Assembly (NCBI GenBank): GCA_943332745.1
Contig: CALQQQ010000110.1
Location: 1-5,069 of the forward strand
Length of the DNA stretch: 5,069 nt
Direction of reading: 5' to 3'
Origin: Opitutus sp. GAS368
GTDB taxonomy: Bacteria > Verrucomicrobiota > Verrucomicrobiae > Opitutales > UBA953
Each line of letters begins with the position of its first letter. Within the stretch, counting starts at the first letter, position 1. This document shows, piece after piece, positions 1 to 5,069 of the stretch. The translations under genes and the position numbers were made by a program. Below the pieces are notes generated by a model. That model did not search any database, was not told the origin of the DNA, and was given only the letters and a program-made list of their open reading frames with translations.

Positions 1-11
1 ACGCTCATCCG

Positions 12-2180
12 ATGCCTGGCCGTCGTTTCTGGATTCTTGCCGCAAGCCTCTCCCTCACCGTAGCGGCCCTGGCCGCAGAGCCTACCAACCCTTCTGGCAA
101 GCCCGGAGAGGTGATGCCCAACATCGTCGCCGATAGCTTCGCCCCGGAAGAAGGCGGCAAGATTGTCGTCGCCACCAACGCCCACCTTGAAAGCAAGGAT
201 GCGACCATCGACGCCAAGAAAATCAGGTTCGACTACCGTACCGGCACCATCGTCGCCGAAGGCAACGTCGTGTATGCCACCAAGAACCTGCGCATCATCG
301 GCGACAAGATCGAAGCCGACCCGCGCAATGACACCATCGTGGCGACCAACGTCCGCTTCGGCCGGGCGCCCATGTACTTCACCGCCGAGACGCTGAAGAT
401 CGTCAAAGGCGACAAGACCATGCGCGGCCTGCGCATGTGGAACAGCGAGCCCGACCGGATGGGCATGCACCTCCAGATTGCCGAAGCGGCTTATACAGAA
501 TCCGATAATCGTCTCAGGATTCGGAGCGTCACGCCTTACGTGGCGGGAATCCCGTTCTTCAATCTGCCCTATTACGCGCAGGACGGCTATCGCGACATCC
601 CTTACGACCTCTACCTGAATACCGGCAGCGAAGATCGCCAAGGGCGCTACCTGCGTTCGACCTTCCTGATGCGACAGAGCCCTTCCCTCTGGGTCGGCGG
701 CCTGCTCGACATCTATGGTAAATCCGGACTGCTCGTGGGCCCGGCCTTCCGCTACGACAACACGAAGCAACCTGAAGGTGGCATCACCTGGAAGGGTCGC
801 CTCGAGACCGGCTTCATCAACGACCGCGGCGACCTGCTGACCGACGTCTACGGACGCACGACCGATCGCCAACGCGAGTTCATCCTCGGCGAAGTCAACG
901 GGCGCACCGTCGACGGCGTCGAATTCGCCGGCAATATTTTTGGCCAATCGGACCCCGGGTTCTTGCGCGACTTCCGCCCGAACCAGATCCGTGAGAACGG
1001 CACTCCCCAGGCTAACTTTGAGATATCGGCGCCCTACGCCGGCGGCTACCTTTCGGCCTCCCTGACGGCGAAGGCGGACAACTATCAGGACATCGTCCAG
1101 AAGCTGCCTGAACTCCGCTTCGACCTGCCGCAGCAAGCCATCGACGAGAGCGATTGGAATCGCCGCAGCTTCGTCAGCGCCGGTTATTTCTCGGAACGCC
1201 CTTCGGCCGCGCTCCCGCTGCCCGCCTTCCAGACCGCCACCCTGGCGAGCGACGCCTGGTCCGCCACGCGGCTCGACGCCTACTACGGGGTCAACCGCAC
1301 CTTCACCCTCGGCGAGTGGCTGAGCTTCAAGCCCGTGGGCGGCGTCCGTGCGACGGGTTGGTCAGAAGGCATCAACGGCAACGGCACTTCCGCCAAGGTT
1401 ATTGCCCAGACGGGCTTCGACCTCGAAGGCCTAGCCACTGGCTCCTGGGATCTCACTGCCTCCAAATGGGGAATTGATGGTCTTCGACACAGCGTCCGCC
1501 CCCTCCTCCAATATCGCTTGATGCCTGGAGCTGACCGCGAGATCGGCAATGTGCCACAGAGCCAGCGTGCCGTCTCCGGCTCGATTCTCGAAGAAGTCGA
1601 CCTCGCCGACCGCCTTGACGCGGCGTCGACCACAGACCGGCAGGTTGCCCGCTTCGGCCTGCGTAATACTCTTGAGACCCGCGACGCCGTCGCTGGCACG
1701 CGCGAACTGCTGCGGGCGGACATCTTCGCCGACTGGCGCCAAGGTCCGACCGACGCCGAGACCGGCCGGAGCGACCTCCACTGCGCGGTCAGCCTGACGC
1801 CCGCCCCTTGGGTCACCCTCAGTTCCGGCCTCCGCTTACCCAACGGTGGCGGCGCCCCTCTCGAATCTATCCAGAGCCTCGCCTTCAATTCCGGCGATTT
1901 CTGGCGGACCTCCCTCAACTGGGTCGAACTCCGTGACACCACCCTCGCCAAGCAGTTCATCTGGGAAGGCCGCGTGACCCTCAACTCGATCTACTCCCTC
2001 GTGGCCGCCCTTAATTACGACGCCCTGGCCGGCCAGACAACGTACGAAAGCATCGGTATCATCCAGCGGATCGGGAACTCTTGGGAAATCGAATATGGGG
2101 TGATGCAGCGACTAGACCCCTTGAACAACGGCAAAAGCTCATTGGGCTTCCAACTGCGGGCTAGATTATTCAAGTTCTGA
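12..2180 (+). CDS. lptD: LPS-assembly outer-membrane protein LptD (OstA family)
   Basis: LptD is the outer-membrane beta-barrel that receives lipopolysaccharide from the periplasmic Lpt bridge and, with LptE, inserts it into the outer leaflet. The 722-residue product starts with a signal peptide (MPGRR, hydrophobic stretch about 6-21, likely cleavage near ALAA at 19-22). Residues about 50-135 form an OstA/LptA-like jellyroll domain, with repeated 'GNVVY' and 'ADPRNDTIVATNV' strand patterns. A linker with VAGIPFFNLPYY (178-189) follows, typical of the domain-barrel junction, and then a long aromatic, alternating barrel region to 722. HSVRPLLQYRLMP (about 493-505) matches the family barrel motif. 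The protein ends in phenylalanine, the usual BAM-recognised terminus. Length is close to E. coli LptD (784). It has only one cysteine (Cys591). The frame is open to the left edge, so an upstream start cannot be excluded, but the signal peptide fits this ATG. The family call is firm; substrate specificity is assumed from the family. Confidence 0.88.
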   Translation: MPGRRFWILAASLSLTVAALAAEPTNPSGKPGEVMPNIVADSFAPEEGGKIVVATNAHLESKDATIDAKKIRFDYRTGTIVAEGNVVYATKNLRIIGDKIEADPRNDTIVATNVRFGRAPMYFTAETLKIVKGDKTMRGLRMWNSEPDRMGMHLQIAEAAYTESDNRLRIRSVTPYVAGIPFFNLPYYAQDGYRDIPYDLYLNTGSEDRQGRYLRSTFLMRQSPSLWVGGLLDIYGKSGLLVGPAFRYDNTKQPEGGITWKGRLETGFINDRGDLLTDVYGRTTDRQREFILGEVNGRTVDGVEFAGNIFGQSDPGFLRDFRPNQIRENGTPQANFEISAPYAGGYLSASLTAKADNYQDIVQKLPELRFDLPQQAIDESDWNRRSFVSAGYFSERPSAALPLPAFQTATLASDAWSATRLDAYYGVNRTFTLGEWLSFKPVGGVRATGWSEGINGNGTSAKVIAQTGFDLEGLATGSWDLTASKWGIDGLRHSVRPLLQYRLMPGADREIGNVPQSQRAVSGSILEEVDLADRLDAASTTDRQVARFGLRNTLETRDAVAGTRELLRADIFADWRQGPTDAETGRSDLHCAVSLTPAPWVTLSSGLRLPNGGGAPLESIQSLAFNSGDFWRTSLNWVELRDTTLAKQFIWEGRVTLNSIYSLVAALNYDALAGQTTYESIGIIQRIGNSWEIEYGVMQRLDPLNNGKSSLGFQLRARLFKF

Positions 2181-2185
2181 ACGCG

Positions 2186-3043
2186 ATGGACACCCCTCCA
2201 GACTCTCCTTCGGTCCCCGAAGACGGCATCCTGCCTCCGGCCGACCTACCCATCCGCCTCGATGTCTTCGAAGGACCGCTGGACCTGCTCCTGTTCCTGA
2301 TCCGCAAGAACGAGATCGATATCTATGACATCCCGATCGAGAAGGTTACCCAGCAGTATCTCGAAATCCTCCGCACGCAGGAGAAGGACAACCTCGAGCT
2401 CGCCGGCGACTTCTTCGTGATGGCCGCGACGCTCATGTACATTAAGAGTCGCATGCTTCTGCCCGTCGAAAGCCGCCCCGAAGAGGAGGTCGTCGCCGCC
2501 GACGAAGGCCAAGATCCGCGCTGGGCGCTGGTCCAGCAGCTCATCCAGTATAAGCGCGTCAAAGAGACCGCCGCTATCATCCGCGGCCTCGTCGATGACC
2601 GTCAGGGCCTACTCGGGCGCTATGTCGTCCAACCTCAGGGCGAAGACGCCGTCGCGCGACCTGTCGCCCCGGCGGACCGCATCGAACTCTGGAACACCTT
2701 CAACCTCGTCCTGCGCCGGCTGGCCGAACGCATTCAGCCTGGTAATATCACGACCGAGACCGTCACCGTTTCCGACCGCATGGAGACGATCCTCGCTCGC
2801 CTCGAGACCGAGACCACCTTCGCCTTCACCAGTTTGCTACCGGAACGTCCGACCATCGGCTTCCTCGTGGCCACTTTCCTCGCTTGCCTCGAGTTGGCGC
2901 GCCTCGGAAAGCTTAATTTGGAGCAAGACGCCGCCTTTGCTGAAATCAACTGCTCCAAGGCCGAAGCCGCCGCTGTGCCCAACGCCGGGGAAGTGCTCGA
3001 AGGGAAGTCGGAGTTCGACGAACCGACTTCGCCGACGGAGTAA
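2186..3043 (+). CDS. scpA: Segregation and condensation protein A (ScpA, kleisin)
   Basis: ScpA is the kleisin that bridges the two heads of the SMC dimer and binds ScpB, forming the bacterial condensin-like complex that compacts and segregates the chromosome. The 285-residue protein carries the hallmark N-terminal block LDVFEGPLDLLLFLIRKNEI (25-44), which precedes the SMC-neck-binding helices. The helix FVMAATLMYIKSRMLLP (77-93) and the DPRWALVQQLIQYKRVKE block (110-127) are also family motifs. The C-terminal winged-helix domain lies at about 205-255 (LLPERPTIGFLVATFLACLE, 217-236, then 'EQDAAFAEI') and should contact the SMC head. A proline-rich 22-residue leader and an acidic tail of about 28 residues make it slightly longer than typical members. 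The start lies 5 bases after the lptD stop with no Shine-Dalgarno motif, suggesting translational coupling. The usual partner gene scpB is not in the window. The assignment is secure from motifs. Confidence 0.95.
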   Translation: MDTPPDSPSVPEDGILPPADLPIRLDVFEGPLDLLLFLIRKNEIDIYDIPIEKVTQQYLEILRTQEKDNLELAGDFFVMAATLMYIKSRMLLPVESRPEEEVVAADEGQDPRWALVQQLIQYKRVKETAAIIRGLVDDRQGLLGRYVVQPQGEDAVARPVAPADRIELWNTFNLVLRRLAERIQPGNITTETVTVSDRMETILARLETETTFAFTSLLPERPTIGFLVATFLACLELARLGKLNLEQDAAFAEINCSKAEAAAVPNAGEVLEGKSEFDEPTSPTE

Positions 3044-3086
3044 GCCGCAGGCTTGAATTCTCAGGCCGCCTAGACAGATTAGACCT

Positions 3087-3332
3087 ATGGATCGCGCCAA
3101 GCGCCCTCAGAACCGGCTTCTCGGCCTAGGTCTCGACGGTCAGGATAAGCATAAGCGGATTACCCGCGGCGCCGGCTTCAACCTCGTGGGCGGCTCGGAG
3201 GATACCCATGAACGGATGGTCGAGACCGTGATCAAGACGTCCGAGGACCTTAGCCGCAAGGGACGCACCATTGCCGACGCCCACCCGGAGCAGTTGGCCG
3301 ACCTGCTCCGCAAGCACGACCGCGGTGCTTGA
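3087..3332 (+). CDS. Small charged protein of unknown function (81 aa)
   Basis: I do not recognise a named family. The 81-residue product is hydrophilic, rich in Arg, Lys, Asp and Glu, with no cysteine, signal peptide or membrane segment, so it is probably cytoplasmic. A basic N-terminus (MDRAKRPQNR) leads into a glycine-containing block, KRITRGAGFNLVGGSEDTHE (23-42). After this come a probable amphipathic helix (about 38-58, ERMVETVIKTSEDL), a KGRT turn (59-61) and a second probable helix (66-77, HPEQLADLLRKH). The well-formed 'GGS-x-x-THE-x-M' core looks like a conserved protein rather than a chance frame. I have a vague, unverified impression of similar small proteins in PVC bacteria. It follows scpA by 43 bases and is co-directional, so it may be co-transcribed. 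No antisense alternative of better quality covers this stretch. Function unknown. Confidence 0.75.
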   Translation: MDRAKRPQNRLLGLGLDGQDKHKRITRGAGFNLVGGSEDTHERMVETVIKTSEDLSRKGRTIADAHPEQLADLLRKHDRGA

Positions 3333-3352
3333 GCCAAAAAGGAGCCACAGAC

Positions 3353-3385
3353 GGATTGACTCACCTGTTTCACGGGATTTGACTC
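3353..3385 (+). repeat. Short direct repeat in the gap before the proline-rich gene (possible promoter or operator)
   Basis: GGATTGACTC (3353-3362) recurs as GGATTTGACTC (3375-3385), differing by one inserted T, with starts 22 bases apart (about two helical turns). Each copy contains TTGACT (3356-3361 and 3379-3384), close to a sigma-70 -35 box. No convincing -10 hexamer follows at 16-18 bases from either copy. The pair lies in the 63-base gap (3333-3395), the longest on the plus strand, ending 10 bases before the next start codon. A dual regulator site or weak promoter is possible; chance is also possible. Confidence 0.3.
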
Positions 3386-3395
3386 TTATTCCCCA

Positions 3396-3728
3396 ATGAG
3401 CAACGAGCTGCCTCCTCCTCCGCCCCCACCCCCGCCTCCTGCCGACGGAGACAACTCCGCCCCGCAGGCTCCTAAGCTTAAACTCGCCAAACCAGCTGGC
3501 TTCGTTCCGCCGCCTCCTCCCGCACCCAGCGCCGATGCTGGTGCCGCGATTCCGCCGCCCCCCGCCGCCATCCCTGCTCCCGCAGCAGCTCCTCGCCCGG
3601 CTGCTACTCCGATTGCCAATCGCAACGTCGGCAAGGTCGCCGCAGCGTTTGACGTCCTCGCGCTTGTCGCTTCCCTTGTAGGTGCAGGGCTCCTCGCGCT
3701 GGAACTCTTCGTCAAATCCAAAGGTTAA
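3396..3728 (+). CDS. Proline-rich protein with a single C-terminal membrane segment (110 aa)
   Basis: No named family is recognised. The N-terminal 75 residues are low-complexity and probably disordered. They include ten consecutive prolines (6-15), a second run of five (38-42) and a third of four (53-56), linked by Ala-rich stretches and one short basic segment, PKLKLAKPAGF (26-36). The C-terminus holds one hydrophobic segment (about 82-104, from VAAAFDVLALVASL), followed by a short basic tail, KSKG. With no N-terminal signal, this reads as a tail-anchored inner-membrane protein with its proline arm in the cytoplasm; the topology is inference. The ten-proline run should need elongation factor P for efficient translation. 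The stop codon is 9 bases before trxA, so the two are very likely co-transcribed. The start codon has no Shine-Dalgarno sequence. A glycine-rich opposite-strand frame here is a composition shadow. Confidence 0.72.
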   Translation: MSNELPPPPPPPPPPADGDNSAPQAPKLKLAKPAGFVPPPPPAPSADAGAAIPPPPAAIPAPAAAPRPAATPIANRNVGKVAAAFDVLALVASLVGAGLLALELFVKSKG

Positions 3729-3737
3729 GTCTCTTTC

Positions 3738-4067
3738 ATGGCCTCCGATCTCATCCTCAATCTCGATAACAGCAACTTCGACGCCACCATCAAGGCGTCG
3801 GCCGTCCCCGTCCTGGTGGACTTCTGGGCCACCTGGTGTGGTCCGTGCAAGCAGATCGGCCCCGTGCTCGATCAGCTTGCCACCGAGATGAACGGAGCCG
3901 TCCAGATCGTAAAGGTCGACGTCGATACCAATCAGGCGCTGGCCCAGCAGCTGGGCGTCAACTCCATCCCTGCCCTGTTCCTTTACAAGAATGGCGTCGT
4001 GGTGGACAAGATGGTCGGTGCTCGTCCTAAGGGCGACATCGCCGCCTTCATCAAGAAGCACTCCTGA
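3738..4067 (+). CDS. trxA: Thioredoxin
   Basis: This is a cytoplasmic dithiol-disulfide oxidoreductase, normally reduced by thioredoxin reductase with NADPH, that supplies electrons to targets such as ribonucleotide reductase and peroxiredoxins. The 109-residue length is exactly that of classical thioredoxin. The active site WCGPCK is at 33-38 (Cys34 and Cys37), preceded by DFWATW with the buried acidic residue Asp28. The cis-proline loop is SIPAL (Pro78), carrying Ala where most family members have Thr. KVDVD (59-63) and FLYKNG (81-86) match the conserved central and fourth strands. There is no signal peptide or membrane segment, arguing against a periplasmic TlpA or ResA type. It is the last gene of the rightward group, 9 bases after the proline-rich gene, and ends just before a strong terminator. 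No reductase gene is visible. Confidence 0.96.
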   Translation: MASDLILNLDNSNFDATIKASAVPVLVDFWATWCGPCKQIGPVLDQLATEMNGAVQIVKVDVDTNQALAQQLGVNSIPALFLYKNGVVVDKMVGARPKGDIAAFIKKHS

Positions 4068-4071
4068 AGTC

Positions 4072-4083
4072 GGGCGAAAGCCC
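4072..4083 (+). other. Small hairpin with GAAA tetraloop, just after trxA
   Basis: GGGC-GAAA-GCCC forms a perfect 4-bp GC stem closed by a GNRA tetraloop. It starts 5 bases after the trxA stop codon and ends 7 bases before the larger terminator stem. It may help stabilise the 3' end of the message or simply be incidental; four base pairs alone is weak evidence. Confidence 0.4.
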
Positions 4084-4089
4084 AATAAG

Positions 4090-4119
4090 AAAGGCCCGGT
4101 ATCGCGACCGGGCCTTTTT
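4090..4119 (+). terminator. Rho-independent terminator between convergent genes, probably bidirectional
   Basis: AAAGGCCCGGT (4090-4100) pairs perfectly with ACCGGGCCTTT (4107-4117) around a six-base loop, ATCGCG. On the plus strand five T's (4115-4119) follow the GC core, then GTT, so it should end the trxA transcript. Read on the minus strand, the stem is followed by TTTCTTATT, also T-rich, so it can end the cytochrome operon as well. Its position between the two convergent stop codons (4067 and 4141) supports this dual use. Confidence 0.92.
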
Positions 4120-4140
4120 GTTGCCGCCTGCTCCGAAGCC

Positions 4141-4830
4141 TTACTTGGATTCGAGCGGGTGTTCCTTCAGGAGGTCGGCAGGGTTATACTGGGCGCGGTT
4201 ACCAATGGCCTTACGAACTTCGGCGACCTTGGTGTCCATGACCGGCTCGGCGACATTACCCCAAGCCTGACGGACGTAAGTCGCGATATGGGCGATTTGC
4301 GCGTCCTTGAGGCCGGCGCCGATGTTCGGCATGTTGCCGTTATACTTCACGCCGTTGACTTCGATCTCACCCGCAAGACCAGCGAGGACGGCCTTGATGA
4401 TGCGCTCTTCCGGGCCGGCAACCCAAGCAGACTTGGCGAGCGGAGGGAAGGCGCCCGGGACGCCGAGACCGGTCGCTTGGTGGCAGGCGGCGCAGTTCAC
4501 GATGAAGAGCTTCTCGCCCTTGGCGGCGTCGGGCTCAAAGGCCACCGGACCGCCGGCCACGGAGGCCTTGGGGGCGTTGAGGTCGAAGGCAGTCGGCGCG
4601 AAGTTGCCGGAGTTTTGAGTAAGATAGAGACCAGCCCAGAAGCCGAAGCCGCAGAAGAGGAAGACGATGAAGATCGGCGTCAGGGAGAAGCCCTCGGCGG
4701 GCTCGTCCTTATCGCGCGACAGCTGCGAGTGAACCTCCACGAGGCGTCCGTCGGACGGGCCTTCGGAGCCGGCGCCAGAGGGACCCCGGCGTGGGCGGTT
4801 GTTATCAGGATGACGGTTACGGTCGTTCAT
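4141..4830 (-). CDS. Membrane-anchored monohaem cytochrome c, CcoP-like position
   Basis: This is probably an electron-transfer subunit feeding, or forming part of, a cbb3-type terminal oxidase. The 229-residue protein starts with a hydrophilic, Arg/Asn/Pro-rich stretch of about 48 residues. One transmembrane helix follows (about 49-70, TPIFIVFLFCGFGFWAGLYL at 51-70), then a linker and a class I cytochrome c domain (about 100-195). The haem site is CAACH (113-117), the likely sixth ligand is Met167 in YNGNMPNIG, and the domain closes with the usual C-terminal helix (IAHIATYVRQAW, 179-190). A charged tail of about 40 residues follows. The N-in/C-out layout matches CcoP, but CcoP normally carries two haem domains and this has one. 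It begins 4 bases after the stop of the CcoO-like gene and so belongs to the same operon. The cytochrome call is certain; the oxidase-subunit role is inferred from position. The long plus-strand frame opposite is a shadow. Confidence 0.92.
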   Translation of the reverse strand: MNDRNRHPDNNRPRRGPSGAGSEGPSDGRLVEVHSQLSRDKDEPAEGFSLTPIFIVFLFCGFGFWAGLYLTQNSGNFAPTAFDLNAPKASVAGGPVAFEPDAAKGEKLFIVNCAACHQATGLGVPGAFPPLAKSAWVAGPEERIIKAVLAGLAGEIEVNGVKYNGNMPNIGAGLKDAQIAHIATYVRQAWGNVAEPVMDTKVAEVRKAIGNRAQYNPADLLKEHPLESK

Positions 4831-4834
4831 GGGT

Positions 4835-5069
4835 TCACTGCTTCAGTTTGGCTTCCGGCGAGGAGTAATCCTGACGGAGGGATTTAAGGTAAGCCACCAA
4901 GGCGACGGCGCGCTCCGAGGGGACGACGCTCTTGCCATCGGCTGAGAGAGCGTAGAGGTAAGAGTAATAAGGATGCCAGGTGGCGCCGCGCGAGGCAGGG
5001 TCGCGGAGGAGGGCGTCGAGGTCGAACCGGCTGGCACGGGCGCCATAGTTGGCGAGGTCCGGACCGATG
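4835..5069 (-). CDS. C-terminal fragment of a CcoO-like cytochrome c (cbb3 oxidase subunit II?), cut by the window edge
   Basis: Only the last 77 residues are in the window, read from the right edge to a TGA at 4835-4837. The fragment opens with IGPDLANYGAR, the block that in CcoO-type cytochromes follows the haem-binding CXXCH (here off-window). It continues with FDLDALLRDPASRG, the segment that precedes the sixth-ligand loop, and ends with AVALVAYLKSLRQDY (54-68), very like the CcoO C-terminal helix. The sixth-ligand loop, usually MP-x-Y/F, reads WHPYYSYLY here, with His where Met is expected; the whole fragment contains no methionine. It is directly upstream of, and 4 bases from, the monohaem cytochrome gene, consistent with a ccoN-ccoO-ccoP-type operon. 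Another membrane cytochrome c is possible, since the CXXCH and membrane helix cannot be seen. Confidence 0.65.
   Translation of the reverse strand, partial: IGPDLANYGARASRFDLDALLRDPASRGATWHPYYSYLYALSADGKSVVPSERAVALVAYLKSLRQDYSSPEAKLKQ

Noticed and set aside
1283..1984. Minus-strand open frame of 233 codons inside lptD
   Set aside because: Arg/Ser-rich composition with no motif, fully antisense to a continuous LptD barrel; a shadow.
3053..3080. Possible promoter before the 81-residue gene (TTGAAT at 3053-3058 and CAGATT at 3075-3080)
   Set aside because: The -10 candidate matches only three of six consensus bases, and the gap of 43 bases fits simple co-transcription with scpA.
3386..3721. 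Glycine-rich minus-strand frame opposite the proline-rich gene
   Set aside because: Poly-Gly and Ala repeats are the mirror of polyproline codons. The plus-strand frame has a membrane segment and tight spacing to trxA, so it is the better choice.
3126..4085. Long minus-strand open frame (319 codons) opposite the small gene, the proline-rich gene and trxA
   Set aside because: It runs antisense to unambiguous thioredoxin and has a low-complexity Gly/Arg-rich middle from the proline codons; no recognisable domain. GC-rich codon bias explains the long frame.
3991..4887. Long plus-strand open frame (298 codons) covering the cytochrome region
   Set aside because: It is antisense to a gene with a clear CXXCH site and membrane helix, reads through the terminator hairpin, and shows no domain of its own.
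1..5069. Mobile element, CRISPR, tRNA/rRNA or defence system
   Set aside because: No transposase-like product, terminal inverted repeats, spaced repeats or RNA-gene signatures were seen; the window is nearly filled by ordinary genes.

Overview
This window looks like ordinary chromosomal housekeeping DNA from a GC-rich Gram-negative bacterium. An LptD-type outer-membrane protein implies an LPS-bearing envelope. The gene set, the apparent lack of Shine-Dalgarno sequences, the small uncharacterised proteins and the cytochrome style together suggest the PVC group, most likely Verrucomicrobiota (Opitutae-like). That placement is inference from sequence feel, not from a search.

Plus strand, 12-4067: five closely packed genes read rightwards. 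They are lptD (LPS export to the outer membrane), scpA (SMC-kleisin subunit of chromosome condensation, 5 bases after lptD), a small charged protein of unknown function, a proline-rich protein with one C-terminal membrane segment, and trxA (thioredoxin, 9 bases after the proline-rich gene). The first two look translationally or transcriptionally linked, as do the last two. The 63-base gap before the proline-rich gene (3333-3395) is the only plausible place for an internal promoter and holds a short direct repeat.

Centre, 4068-4140: a convergent junction. It contains a small GAAA-tetraloop hairpin followed by a strong 11-bp stem terminator, which probably serves both directions.

Minus strand, 5069-4141: the end of a respiratory operon. 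The C-terminal 77 residues of a c-type cytochrome resembling the cbb3 oxidase subunit II (CcoO) are followed, 4 bases later, by a membrane-anchored monohaem cytochrome c in the CcoP position. The promoter and the rest of this operon lie beyond the right edge.

No mobile element, CRISPR array, RNA gene or defence-type system is visible, and no gene-free stretch exceeds 300 bases. The points most worth a second look are a possible Met-to-His haem-ligand change in the CcoO-like fragment, the monohaem CcoP-like partner, the polyproline tail-anchored protein beside trxA, and the small conserved-looking 81-residue protein.
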